Below are positions 23,157 through 31,757 of a DNA stretch of 37,897 bases, one piece after another. The translations under genes and the position numbers were made by a program. Every line of letters starts with the position of its first letter. Position 1 is the stretch's first letter. The DNA lies in assembly GCA_021787035.1 (NCBI GenBank), contig JAJYMM010000010.1:1-37897 (forward strand), in the 5' to 3' direction. A model generated the notes under the pieces. The model made no database searches. It was not told where the DNA came from and saw only the letters and a list, made by a program, of their open reading frames with translations. The DNA is from Actinomycetes bacterium (lineage in GTDB: Bacteria; Actinomycetota; Acidimicrobiia; Acidimicrobiales; Palsa-688).

Positions 23157-23858
23157 ATGCACCTCATAATCAGCAGGCCTCTATTGCTCGCTGTTGCGAG
23201 CGCGGCCGGCAAAACGACAACTACAACCAAGGCGTCCCCCTCCAGCGGAGGGTCGGAGGTCCTGCTCATCATCATCTTGCTGTTCGGGCTGCTCTACTTC
23301 TTCCTGATCCGTCCCAACCAGCGTCGCAAGATGCAGGCGATGCGCCAGGGCCGGACCTTCGGCGTCGGGGACGAGGTGGTCGCCGGTGGCATGATGGGGC
23401 GGGTGGAGCGCCTTGGTGACGACGAGGTCGGCATCGAGGTCTCCGACGGGGTCGTGATCTCGTTCGTGCCCCAAGCCGTGCAGCTTCGTTCCACCTACCT
23501 CGCCAACCAGCAACGCCGGAGTGGCGGGCTGTTTGGCGGCGGTGGTGCCTCCTACGGAGGAGCTGGCTCGACTGGCAACCGCACCCGGGGGGCCAGCACG
23601 GCTTCGTCCAATGGAGGCGTGTTCGGGAAGTCGGGCGACGAGGACGAGGGCGAAAGCTTCATGTCGCCGGAAGTCCCGGAGGGCGAGGGAGCTGGCGAGA
23701 CCTGGGGTTCTCAGGGTCCCGAGGGAAATGTAGAAGCCTCCGAGGCCTGGCCAACGACTGGTGACAACGAGGGAGCCGCCACAGATGTGGGCGCTTCCAG
23801 TGACAGGAGCTCCAGGCGGCGTGGCGGTGCGCCCGGCGGAGCTGGCCAGGGAGCTTAG
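23157..23858 (+). CDS. yajC: Preprotein translocase subunit YajC
   Basis: YajC associates with SecDF in the membrane. I start at ATG 23157 with GGAG upstream. One membrane segment follows a Thr/Lys-rich stretch (SEVLLIIILLFGLLYFFLIRPNQRRK), here shown by its core LLIIILLFGLLYFFLIRPN. Then comes the cytoplasmic YajC domain: GRTFGVGDEVVAGGMMGRVERL, VGIEVSDGVVISFVPQAV. The family is usually 85-130 residues; this one is 233 because of a C-terminal tail of about 115 residues rich in Gly, Ser, Glu and Asp with no known domain. secD starts 18 bases after the stop, so yajC-secD-secF is one operon. Confidence 0.93.
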   Translation: MHLIISRPLLLAVASAAGKTTTTTKASPSSGGSEVLLIIILLFGLLYFFLIRPNQRRKMQAMRQGRTFGVGDEVVAGGMMGRVERLGDDEVGIEVSDGVVISFVPQAVQLRSTYLANQQRRSGGLFGGGGASYGGAGSTGNRTRGASTASSNGGVFGKSGDEDEGESFMSPEVPEGEGAGETWGSQGPEGNVEASEAWPTTGDNEGAATDVGASSDRSSRRRGGAPGGAGQGA

Positions 23859-23876
23859 GCAGGAGTAGGCGGCAAC

Positions 23877-25754
23877 GTGAACCCCCGGACGCTCCTGTGG
23901 TCCCTATCTGTCATCCTTGTCGTCGCGATCGTGTCTGTGGGGGCGACCTTCCTCACCGGTAAAGCCCCACTGCTCGGTTTGGACCTAAAGGGCGGCGTCG
24001 AGGTCGTCCTCCAGCCCCAGACGAAAAACACGAGCTCGACGACCCTGAACGAGGCCCGGACCATCATCGACAACCGGGTGAACGGCTACGGCATATCGAA
24101 CGCTTCGGTCACCAAGCAGGGCAACGACATCGTGATCGAGCTCCCCGGCGCCAAAAACGACACGCAGGTCCTAAAGGAGCTCGGCCAGACCGCCCAGCTC
24201 TTCTTCCGCCCGGTCGAATGCGTAATCTCCCCCTACGTCGCCCCGGCCACTTCCAAGGCTCAGACCAAGACCACTACGGCTACCACGACCGCCACTACCC
24301 CGGCCAAGAGCAAGGGGGCAAAGACCACGGCTCACGGGCACGGGAAGAGCCTCGGGAAGAGCAAGGCGGCTGCAGGGGCGACCCTGGCTCAGCTCGACTC
24401 GGCCGTGCATCATGTCGGCGCTGGGGGCGCTGCCAAGGCGACATCTCCGACGAAGGCGACTGGGAAGGCGACTGGGAAGGCGGCCACGGCCTCCGGCACC
24501 GCCAAAACTGGGGGTACCGCTACGTCTAGGTCCGCCAAGTCGGCCACGTCTACCACGGTGCCTAGTACCACCACGACCACCTCGCTCAGTAGTCACATTT
24601 GCGGCATGAGCGCGGCGCAACAGCAGTCGTACATACCGCCCCACGGCGACGCGCATGGGCTTACGCCCGCGGACTTCGACAATGCCAGCTCAACAGTGGT
24701 GTTGCCGTACTACTACGACTTTGTGAACGGGCACTACAAGTCGGACGCCCGCTACGTGCTCGGGCCTGCGCAGATGACAGGCGGGATCGTGAAGATCGCC
24801 GCCGCGAACCTCAACTCCTCGACTGGCGCGTGGGAAGTGGACCTGACCTTCACCGGGAAGGGCTCGACGCAGTTCAACAACTACGCCGCTTCCTACTACG
24901 CCTGCTACAAGCAGGACCCAAGCAACCCGCCGGTTGCGGCCCAGTGCCCGCCTTACGGGGCGCTCCAGGCGATCGAGCTCGACGGGGTTATCCAGTCCGC
25001 CCCCGCGATAGAGGCGAGCTCCTACAACGGGGCGGCGACGATCAGCGGCTCTAGTTCCAACCCCTTCACTTCGCAGCAAGCGCAGAGCCTGGCCAACGCC
25101 CTCAACTACGGGTCGTTGCCGGTCCGCCTGGTTACCCAGACGATCGACAACGTCTCGCCCACCATCGGGACGCAGTCACTGAGGGCAGGGGCCATCGCCG
25201 GCGCCATAGCCGTACTTCTTGTCATCCTCTACCTTGTGATGTACTACCGGGCGCTCGGGCTGGTCGTTGTGCTTGGCATCTGCGTGTCCGGGGCGCTGCT
25301 CTACGCCATAACGACTTTGCTCTCCGCCACGTCCAACCTCGCCCTCACCCTGTCGGGCGTGATCGGTTTGATCGTGTCGGTCGGTGTTACTGCGGACTCT
25401 TGCGTCATCTACTTCGAACGTTTGAAGGAGGACATCCGTTCGGGCCGTACCGTGCGTACCTCCGTTGAGCGCAGCTTCAACCGGGCGTTCCGAACGATCC
25501 TCGCCGCCGACTTCTCCTCGTTCATCGCCGCGCTGATCCTCTACGCTTTGACCGTGGGTGACGTGCGGGGTTTCGCCTTCTTCCTAGGCCTGGCCACGCT
25601 CCTCAACATCGTCACGACTTACTTCTTTACGAGGCCGCTCGTGATCCTGGTAGGCCGACGGTCGATCGGGGAGGGCGGCGCGCTTGGGGTCGGCCGGGGA
25701 CTCGGGGCGCGCAGGATCTTCGGGCCAGCGGGCGCGGGTGGGGGAGGTAGCTGA
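23877..25754 (+). CDS. secD: Protein translocase subunit SecD
   Basis: SecD works with SecF to pull exported proteins across using the proton gradient. A GTG at 23877 with AGGAG upstream gives 625 residues. An N-terminal membrane segment (LSVILVVAIVSVGATFL) is followed by the D1 motif LLGLDLKGGVEVVLQP, the P1 domain (RTIIDNRVNGYGISNASV, DIVIELPGAKND), later FTGKGSTQFNNYA, AIELDGVIQSAPAI, ALNYGSLPV, and five C-terminal segments with GLIVSVGVTADSCVIYFER and RSFNRAFRTILAADFSS. About 115 residues (about 121-238) of Thr/Ala/Lys-rich low-complexity sequence, including near-perfect 12-bp repeats (ATGKATGKA), are inserted in the extracellular P1 domain. The stop is one base from the secF GTG. Confidence 0.95.
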   Translation: MNPRTLLWSLSVILVVAIVSVGATFLTGKAPLLGLDLKGGVEVVLQPQTKNTSSTTLNEARTIIDNRVNGYGISNASVTKQGNDIVIELPGAKNDTQVLKELGQTAQLFFRPVECVISPYVAPATSKAQTKTTTATTTATTPAKSKGAKTTAHGHGKSLGKSKAAAGATLAQLDSAVHHVGAGGAAKATSPTKATGKATGKAATASGTAKTGGTATSRSAKSATSTTVPSTTTTTSLSSHICGMSAAQQQSYIPPHGDAHGLTPADFDNASSTVVLPYYYDFVNGHYKSDARYVLGPAQMTGGIVKIAAANLNSSTGAWEVDLTFTGKGSTQFNNYAASYYACYKQDPSNPPVAAQCPPYGALQAIELDGVIQSAPAIEASSYNGAATISGSSSNPFTSQQAQSLANALNYGSLPVRLVTQTIDNVSPTIGTQSLRAGAIAGAIAVLLVILYLVMYYRALGLVVVLGICVSGALLYAITTLLSATSNLALTLSGVIGLIVSVGVTADSCVIYFERLKEDIRSGRTVRTSVERSFNRAFRTILAADFSSFIAALILYALTVGDVRGFAFFLGLATLLNIVTTYFFTRPLVILVGRRSIGEGGALGVGRGLGARRIFGPAGAGGGGS

Positions 25755-25755
25755 G

Positions 25756-27396
25756 GTGCCGAGCCAGCGTGGCAGCGGTCCGCGTAGCCGTAGGGTGAGG
25801 GCGCCTGTGGGAGCACCGCTCCAGGGCGACGAGAAGCGGCAGGGTAAGCCGTTCACCCGTCTCTACCGCGGCGAGACCAATTTCGACTTCATCAACCGGT
25901 GGAAGTACTGGTTCGCAGCCTCGGGCGCCGTAATAGTGATCGGGCTCATCGCTTTGGGTATCGGTGGGCTCAACTTCAGCATTGACTTCAAGGGCGGCAC
26001 GCAGTGGCAGGTCCCGACCAACGCTTCGGTCACTACTGTCAAAAACGCGCTCTACGCGATAAACCCAGCGCTTGACAAGTCCACGGTTACCCAGCTCACC
26101 AGCAGGACGACCGGCAAAACTGACATAGCGGTCGAGGCACCGTCTTCGCTGACGAGCGATTCGCACCTCGTCAACCAGGTAACCGATGAGCTGGCCAAGC
26201 TCGCCCACGTAAGCGTTGACAAGGTCAACCTGACTGCTGTCGGACCTTCTTGGGGCGGGGTCATCACGAAGAAGGCCGTGGAGGCGGTCATAGTCTTCGT
26301 CGTCCTGATCGTCCTCGCCATGTCGCTTTATTTCGAGACCAAGATGGCCTTCGCAGCGTTCGCCGCGCTCGTCCATGACATGCTGGTGACGATCGGCATC
26401 TACGCGCTGTCGGGGTTCCAGGTGAGCCCGGACACGGTTATCGCCTTCCTCACCGTCCTCGGCTACAGCCTCTACGACACGATCGTGGTCTTCGACAAGG
26501 TCAAGGAAAACACGCGCGGCCTCGCTTCGACCAACCGCGTGACTTATACAGATGTCGTAAACCTGTCCATGAACCAAGTGCTGGCGCGCTCTATCAACAC
26601 CTCCTTCGTCTCGGTGGTACCGGTGTTTTGCATCTTGGTGATCGGTTCGTGGATCCTCGGTGCTTCGGCGCTCAACGACTTTGGACTTGCCCTGTTCATC
26701 GGGCTCATGAGCGGGGCCTATTCGTCGATCTTCATCGCCTCGCCCGTCCTCGCCCTCTTGAAAGAGCGTGAGCCTAGGTACGTGGAGATACGGCGGCGGA
26801 TTGCCGCCTACCCGCAGTCGCGCCAGGTCCTAACGGCCGCGACCGTCTCGGGCGGGAGCATCGTTGGTAGCAAGCTTGGGCGCGGCACGGAGGCACCGGG
26901 GCCAGCACCGGCCTTCGCCAGGTCGAGGGCAGCAGGTAGCCAAGGGCGTGGAGGCGGTGCCGCTGGGGATGGCGATATGCCGGAGGATGAGGTCGTCGCC
27001 GGCGACGACCTTCACGGCCAGATGGCTGGCGCGACCGATGGCCGCGAGCTGGACTTCGACCGAGGCGGCAACGGGCATGGTGGTGGCGGGCATAGTGGGG
27101 GCAACGGCGATGGTGGGGGCAACGGCGATGGTGGTCTTGCCCCGGCGGGGCAACTGGCTGACTCAGGCAGGGAGAGAGCAGGCGGGACCGGCGTCGGCGC
27201 AGGGGGGGATGCCGACGCCGGCCCGTCCGGCACGTCGAGGACCGCTCGATCGAGGGCTGGGGAACCAAGGGCTGGCGAACCGAGGGCTGGCGAACCGAGG
27301 GCGGAGGCTCAGCCTGGCGTCGCTCAGACCCGTGTTTCTGGCCAAGTCGTCTCGCCCCGCCCACGTGCGAAAAAGAAGGTGCCTCGCCGGCGCTAG
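25756..27396 (+). CDS. secF: Protein translocase subunit SecF with long C-terminal tail
   Basis: The GTG at 25756, preceded by GGAGG, lies one base after the secD stop and gives 546 residues. The SecF core (about 40-348) has FDFINRWKYWF, the motif LNFSIDFKGGTQWQV, and six membrane segments including AFAAFAALVHDMLVTIGIYAL, VIAFLTVLGYSLYDTIVVFDK, NQVLARSINTSFVS and GLALFIGLMSGAYSSIFIASP. Typical SecF is 300-400 residues. The extra 200 residues at the C-terminus are hydrophilic and Gly/Arg-rich with tandem repeats, ending in a basic cluster (RAKKKVPRRR). Such basic tails can lie at the ribosome or membrane surface, but function is unknown here. Confidence 0.94.
   Translation: MPSQRGSGPRSRRVRAPVGAPLQGDEKRQGKPFTRLYRGETNFDFINRWKYWFAASGAVIVIGLIALGIGGLNFSIDFKGGTQWQVPTNASVTTVKNALYAINPALDKSTVTQLTSRTTGKTDIAVEAPSSLTSDSHLVNQVTDELAKLAHVSVDKVNLTAVGPSWGGVITKKAVEAVIVFVVLIVLAMSLYFETKMAFAAFAALVHDMLVTIGIYALSGFQVSPDTVIAFLTVLGYSLYDTIVVFDKVKENTRGLASTNRVTYTDVVNLSMNQVLARSINTSFVSVVPVFCILVIGSWILGASALNDFGLALFIGLMSGAYSSIFIASPVLALLKEREPRYVEIRRRIAAYPQSRQVLTAATVSGGSIVGSKLGRGTEAPGPAPAFARSRAAGSQGRGGGAAGDGDMPEDEVVAGDDLHGQMAGATDGRELDFDRGGNGHGGGGHSGGNGDGGGNGDGGLAPAGQLADSGRERAGGTGVGAGGDADAGPSGTSRTARSRAGEPRAGEPRAGEPRAEAQPGVAQTRVSGQVVSPRPRAKKKVPRRR
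27095..27298 (+). repeat. Tandem repeats in the secF tail (18-bp x2 and 15-bp x3)
   Basis: GTGGGGGCAACGGCGATG occurs twice at 27095-27130. A 15-bp unit, GGGCTGGCGAACCGA with small changes, occurs three times at 27254-27298 and encodes RAGEP-type pentapeptides. Confidence 0.9.
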
Positions 27397-27451
27397 CTAG
27401 AACGGTTGTCCTGGCAGCGGCTGGGCTACTGGCCGCGAGGCCAACCGGTAG

Positions 27452-27457
27452 TACGCT
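27452..27457 (+). promoter_or_regulatory. -10 box TACGCT at -12 to -7 of apt: probable leaderless promoter
   Basis: TACGCT lies exactly 12 to 7 bases before the apt ATG at 27464, with no Shine-Dalgarno in the interval. It would give apt-rel a promoter separate from secDF. Confidence 0.45.
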
Positions 27458-27463
27458 GGGGTT

Positions 27464-28000
27464 ATGGAGCAGGGCGTGGCACTCGTAAAGGACCTCATCA
27501 GGGACGTAGCCGATTTCCCGCGCCCCGGCGTGGTCTTCAAGGACATAACGCCCTTGCTCGCCGACCCGGAGGGCTTTTCTTATTGCGTAGAGGCGCTGGC
27601 AGGGAGCTTTGCTGGCGAGGGGGTTGACAAGGTCCTAGGCGTCGAGGCGCGAGGTTTCATCATCGCCGCCCCGGTTGCTTACCACTTGGGAGCGGGCTTC
27701 GTGCCGGTTCGCAAGAAGGGGAAGCTGCCCGGCGAAGTGTACTCGTACACCTACGACCTTGAGTACGGCACCGACACCCTTGAGGTACACCAGGACGCTC
27801 TCGTGCCCGGGGAGAGAGCGCTGATCGTTGACGACGTGCTAGCAACGGGGGGGACTGCTGCCGCCACGGCCCGGCTCGTCGGGCAACTCGGTGCCACGAC
27901 AGTAGGTTTCGGCTGTGTGCTTGAACTGTCCTTTCTCGGCGGCCGAGAGAGGCTGGCCGGTGTCGAGATAGTCGACATCGAGGCCCTGGTGAGGGTGTAG
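27464..28000 (+). CDS. apt: Adenine phosphoribosyltransferase
   Basis: Apt salvages adenine to AMP using PRPP in the cytoplasm. It has 178 residues, the normal length. Motifs are VKDLIRDVADFPRPGVVFKDITPLL, VLGVEARGFIIAAPVA, PVRKKGKLPGEVYSYTYDLEYGTDTLEVH (here in parts PVRKKGKLPG and YDLEYGTDTLEVH), and the PRPP loop ALIVDDVLATGGTAAA. The ATG at 27464 has a -10 box at the leaderless distance. The secDF-apt-rel order is widespread in actinobacteria. rel starts five bases after the stop, so the two nucleotide-metabolism genes are co-transcribed. Confidence 0.96.
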   Translation: MEQGVALVKDLIRDVADFPRPGVVFKDITPLLADPEGFSYCVEALAGSFAGEGVDKVLGVEARGFIIAAPVAYHLGAGFVPVRKKGKLPGEVYSYTYDLEYGTDTLEVHQDALVPGERALIVDDVLATGGTAAATARLVGQLGATTVGFGCVLELSFLGGRERLAGVEIVDIEALVRV

Positions 28001-28005
28001 TCGCG

Positions 28006-30264
28006 ATGGACGTGCTCGCGGCGACCGAGCGGGCGCCGCGAGGGCGCGCCGTTGGCACGGTCGAACGGGTGCTGCCCTGGCGGCGCCAGGTAGCGGCCTC
28101 CGATGCGCTGGCACCACTTATTGCCTCCTATAAGGAGCGCCATCCCCGCAACGACCCGGGCCTTATCGTCAGGGCCTACGAGACGGCCGACAAGGCGCAC
28201 GAGGGCCAGTTCCGCCGGTCTGGCGAGCCTTTTATCTCTCACCCTGTTGCGGTTGCAACGGTGCTCGCCGGCCTTGGGATGGACGACGTCACCATCGCTG
28301 CAGCCTTGCTGCACGATTCAGTGGAGGACACCCCGGTTTCCCTTGAGGAGGTCGAGGCGGGCTTCGGGCCAGTGGTAGCCCAGATCGTAGACGGCGTCAC
28401 AAAGTTGGAGCGCGTCAGCTTCGACTCGCGGGCGGCGGCGCAGGCGGCCACCATGCGCAAGATGCTGGTAGCAATGGCCAAAGACCCACGGGTCCTCCTC
28501 ATAAAGCTGGCCGACCGCCTGCACAACATGAGGACGCTCGCGGCGATGCCGGAAACGAGCCAGAAGCGGACGGCGCAAGAGACCCTCGACATCTATGCCC
28601 CACTTGCTCACCGTTTCGGTATTGCGGACATCAAGTGGCAGCTCGAGGACTTGGCCTTCGCAGCGCTCCACCCGCGCCGTTACGCGCAGATCGAGCAGAT
28701 GGTGGCGGCTCGGGCTCCCGAGCGCGAGGTCTACCTGGCCCAGGTCATCGAACAGGTGCAGGAGCGCCTCTTTGCGGCACGGATAGAGGCGACGGTGACG
28801 GGCCGTCCCAAGCACCTCTACTCCATCTACGAGAAGATGGTCTTGAAAAACAAGGAGTTCGACGAGATCTACGACCTCATGGGGGTCCGGGTCATCGTCA
28901 GCTCTGTGAAGGACTGCTGGGCGGCGCTCGGTGCGATCCACGGCACTTGGGCGCCTATCCTCGGGCGGTTCAAAGACTATATAAATACGCCCAAGTTCAA
29001 CCTGTACCAATCGCTCCATACGACTGTCGTGGGCCCGCAGCGCAAGCCGCTCGAGGTGCAGATCCGTACTTGGGAGATGCACAACCGGGCCGAGCGGGGC
29101 ATCGCTTCGCACTGGGGTTACAAGGAGAACGCCTCGGCGGCGGACATCGCCTGGCTTCAGCGGATCGTGGATTGGTCCGTGGAGAGCACGGATCCGGCGG
29201 AGTTCTTGGAGGGCCTGAAGCTCGACCTGGAAAGCGACGAGGTCTTCGTTTTCACCCCCAAGGGCGATGTCGTCGCCCTCCCCGTTGGCGCCACGCCCGT
29301 TGACTTTGCGTATGCAATCCACACCGAAGTCGGTCACCGTTGCATCGGGTCGCGGGTAAACGGGAGGCTTGTCCCGCTTGACTCCAAGCTCACGTCGGGC
29401 GACAGTGTCGAGATTTTCACGTCCAAGGTCCCCTCTGCCGGCCCGAGCCGCGACTGGCTCAACCTCGTGGTCACGCCGAGGGCGCGTAACAAGATCCGCC
29501 AGTGGTTCAGCCGGGAACGGCGCGAAGACGCGATGGAGACCGGGCGAGACGAACTGGCCAAAGCGCTCCGCAAGGAGGGGCTGCCCGCACAGAAGCTCAT
29601 GACGAGCGACACCATGAAGCGGATCGGGGAGGGCCTGCACTATGCGGACCTCGATGCGCTCTACGCGGCCGTTGGTGAAGGGCGCGTGTCGGGCCAGGCG
29701 GTAGCCCAGCGTTTGACGCGGGAGCTGCGAGGCGGCGAGCAGGACGTGCAGCTGCCCTCGACGGTGCGCCAGCCTCGGCGGGCGAGCCAGCAAGGCATCG
29801 GCCTCCACGTGGAGGGCCTCGACGACGTGATGGTGCGCCTCGCCCGGTGCTGTACCCCGGTACCTGGCGACGAGATCATAGGCTTCGTCACCCGTGGGCG
29901 TGGCGTGAGCGTGCACCGCAGCGACTGTGCCAATGCCGCTGCGCTCGCCTCGACCGAGGTCGGCAGGCTGATAGAGGTCGAGTGGGACCGGGACCGCCCG
30001 GGTAGCTTCCTAGCGGCGCTCGAGATCAAGGCTCTCGACCGCACCCGTCTCGGCGTGGACATATGGAAGGTCCTTTCCGACCACCATCTAAACATCCTGC
30101 GTAGCGAGACCCATACCGGGGCGGACAGGGTGAGCAAGATGCGTTTCGAGTTCGAGCTGGCAGACCCCGCCCACCTGGAGTCCGTGCTCGGCGCGCTGAA
30201 GAGGGTGGACAGTGTCTACGACGCCTTCCGGGCCCTACCAGGCGCGGGCAACGGCGGCCGCTGA
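28006..30264 (+). CDS. rel: Bifunctional (p)ppGpp synthetase/hydrolase, RelA/SpoT family
   Basis: This long RSH enzyme makes and degrades (p)ppGpp in the stringent response. It has 752 residues. The hydrolase domain (about 50-200) has AHEGQFRRSGEPFISHP and LLHDSVEDTPV with the HD metal motif, plus LADRLHNMRTL. The synthetase domain (about 255-370) has GRPKHLYSIYEKM, IYDLMGVRVIV, GRFKDYINTPKFNLYQSLHT and VEIQIRT-like LEVQIRTWEMH. The TGS domain (about 410-470) has VFVFTPKGDVVALPVGATPVDFAY. A zinc-finger/CC region (RLARCCTPVPGDEIIGFVTRGRGVSVH as RLARCCTPVPGDEIIG) and a C-terminal ACT domain complete it. All catalytic motifs of both activities look intact. Confidence 0.97.
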   Translation: MDVLAATERAPRGRAVGTVERVLPWRRQVAASDALAPLIASYKERHPRNDPGLIVRAYETADKAHEGQFRRSGEPFISHPVAVATVLAGLGMDDVTIAAALLHDSVEDTPVSLEEVEAGFGPVVAQIVDGVTKLERVSFDSRAAAQAATMRKMLVAMAKDPRVLLIKLADRLHNMRTLAAMPETSQKRTAQETLDIYAPLAHRFGIADIKWQLEDLAFAALHPRRYAQIEQMVAARAPEREVYLAQVIEQVQERLFAARIEATVTGRPKHLYSIYEKMVLKNKEFDEIYDLMGVRVIVSSVKDCWAALGAIHGTWAPILGRFKDYINTPKFNLYQSLHTTVVGPQRKPLEVQIRTWEMHNRAERGIASHWGYKENASAADIAWLQRIVDWSVESTDPAEFLEGLKLDLESDEVFVFTPKGDVVALPVGATPVDFAYAIHTEVGHRCIGSRVNGRLVPLDSKLTSGDSVEIFTSKVPSAGPSRDWLNLVVTPRARNKIRQWFSRERREDAMETGRDELAKALRKEGLPAQKLMTSDTMKRIGEGLHYADLDALYAAVGEGRVSGQAVAQRLTRELRGGEQDVQLPSTVRQPRRASQQGIGLHVEGLDDVMVRLARCCTPVPGDEIIGFVTRGRGVSVHRSDCANAAALASTEVGRLIEVEWDRDRPGSFLAALEIKALDRTRLGVDIWKVLSDHHLNILRSETHTGADRVSKMRFEFELADPAHLESVLGALKRVDSVYDAFRALPGAGNGGR

Positions 30265-30290
30265 CAGCGCCGGCTCGTGGTGGTCGCGCT

Positions 30291-31589
30291 GTGGCTGAGC
30301 AATCTGACCTGTTCGAGGCCGCGCTGGAGCGGCACCTTGCAGAGCACGGGCCGCTCGCATCTAGGATGCGCCCCAAGTCACTCGACGAGATGGTGGGCCA
30401 GGAGCGTTTGCTGGCTCCTGGGCGGCCGCTCAGGGCGCTGATAGAAGCGGACCGGCTCTCCTCCGCGATCCTGTGGGGCCCGCCTGGCACGGGCAAGACG
30501 ACGCTCGCGCAGTTGGTGGCGGGAGCCACGAAGAAGGCGTTCGTCTCGATGTCCGCCGTCGCTGCCGGCGTGAAGGACGTGCGGGAGGCGGTCGACGCTG
30601 CCCGGCGCCGGCTGGCGGTGGAGGGGCGCGGGACGGTGCTGTTCTTAGACGAGGTGCACCGCTTCAATCGAACGCAGCAAGATGCCCTGCTCCCTTCGGT
30701 CGAATCGGGCGAGCTGGTCTTGATCGGGGCAACGACTGAGAACCCCTTCTTTTCCGTCAACGGGCCGCTCCTTTCGAGAAGCAGCCTTTTCCGCCTGGAG
30801 GCGCTTTCGGAGCGCGAGCTGCTCGTGCTGCTAAAGCGCGCTCTCGAGCGCGAGAGGGCCACGGTCGCCGACGACGCGCTGGCCCTGCTCGCTCGGCTGT
30901 CGGAGGGTGACGCGCGCAGTGCACTGAATGGCCTCGAAGTCGCCATGGCGCTGGCCAGCACGGCCGGCCGGGCTGCCGTGAGCCTGGAGGATGTGGAGGC
31001 CGCTAGGAGCACGAGGGCTTTGCGCTATGGCGAGGACGAGCATTACGACGTGGTTAGCGCCTTCATCAAATCGGTGCGCGGATCGGACCCCGACGCTGGG
31101 CTCTACTGGTTGGCGCGCATGTTGGAAGCGGGGGAGGATGCCCGTTTCATCGCCCGTCGCCTCGTGATCCTGGCGAGTGAGGACGTTGGTATGGCAGATC
31201 CGCAGTCGCTCTTGGTGGCGGATGCGGCCGCACGTGCCGTCGAGCTCGTCGGGCTCCCGGAGGCGCAGCTCAACTTGGCCCACGCGGTCATCCACCTGGC
31301 GAACGCTCCCAAGTCCAACTCGGTGACGGCCGCGCTCGGCAAGGCCAGGTCAGACGTGCAGGAGCTCGCGGGCGGCGAGGTACCGAAGCACCTCAGGGAC
31401 TCCCACTACAAAGGGGCGGCACGCCTGGGCCACGGCAAGGGCTACGTCTACCCACACGGCGAGCCCGGCGGCTGGGTGGCCCAGCAGTACAGGCCTGGCC
31501 TCTTGGAGGGCCGGGTCTATTGGGAGCCGACTGGGAGAGGCGAGGACCTCCGCAAAGCAGCGCGAGGGCCGGCGGGTGGCGCCTCCTAG
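30291..31589 (+). CDS. rarA: Replication-associated recombination protein RarA (MgsA), AAA+ ATPase
   Basis: RarA acts at stalled replication forks. The protein has 432 residues from the GTG at 30291. Motifs: RMRPKSLDEMVGQERLL, ILWGPPGTGKTTLAQLV (Walker A), TVLFLDEVHRFNRTQQDALLP (Walker B, here its core VLFLDEVHRF), LIGATTENPFFSVNGPLLSR (sensor and arginine finger), SEGDARSALNGLE, and the tetramerisation part DEHYDVVSAFIKSVRGSDPD, ARFIARRLVILASEDVGMAD and NAPKSNSV. The C-terminal GYVYPHGEPGGWVAQQYRP is typical. The TAG stop lies in a degenerate first unit of the 14-bp repeat array that follows. Confidence 0.96.
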   Translation: MAEQSDLFEAALERHLAEHGPLASRMRPKSLDEMVGQERLLAPGRPLRALIEADRLSSAILWGPPGTGKTTLAQLVAGATKKAFVSMSAVAAGVKDVREAVDAARRRLAVEGRGTVLFLDEVHRFNRTQQDALLPSVESGELVLIGATTENPFFSVNGPLLSRSSLFRLEALSERELLVLLKRALERERATVADDALALLARLSEGDARSALNGLEVAMALASTAGRAAVSLEDVEAARSTRALRYGEDEHYDVVSAFIKSVRGSDPDAGLYWLARMLEAGEDARFIARRLVILASEDVGMADPQSLLVADAAARAVELVGLPEAQLNLAHAVIHLANAPKSNSVTAALGKARSDVQELAGGEVPKHLRDSHYKGAARLGHGKGYVYPHGEPGGWVAQQYRPGLLEGRVYWEPTGRGEDLRKAARGPAGGAS

Positions 31590-31721
31590 GCGGCCGGCGC
31601 TGGCGGGGCGGCGCTGGCGGGGCGGCGCTAGGCGGCCGGCGCTGGCGGGGCGGCGCTGGCGGGGCGGCGCTGGCGGGGCGGCGCTAGGCGGCCGGCGCTG
31701 GCGGGGCGGCGCTGGCGGGGC
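31582..31721 (+). repeat. 14-bp tandem array (nine perfect-phase units plus one partial) after rarA
   Basis: Nine 14-bp units run from 31596 to 31721. Type A is GGCGCTGGCGGGGC and type B is GGCGCTAGGCGGCC; the order is A A B A A A B A A. A degenerate B unit at 31582-31595 contains the rarA stop (CTAG). Each type is identical between copies. The unit length rules out coding. The array fills most of the 168-base gap before the molybdenum hydroxylase gene and ends about 21 bases before a TATAAC box. Confidence 0.95.
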
Positions 31722-31742
31722 GGGGCACCCTGCCGCCGCACC

Positions 31743-31748
31743 TATAAC
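31743..31748 (+). promoter_or_regulatory. Candidate -10 box TATAAC before the molybdenum hydroxylase operon
   Basis: TATAAC is one mismatch from TATAAT, in an otherwise very GC-rich stretch. Transcription would begin about 31755, next to the GTG at 31758. The -35 position falls at the last repeat unit of the 14-bp array. Confidence 0.4.
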
Positions 31749-31757
31749 ACGCCGGCT

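Noticed and set aside
28318..29916. 532-residue open frame on the minus strand
   Set aside because: It is antisense to rel, whose domains are all intact. No start signal or motif supports it.
14501..31721. Repeat arrays as CRISPR
   Set aside because: The units are directly adjacent or separated by six bases, with no unique spacers and no cas genes nearby.
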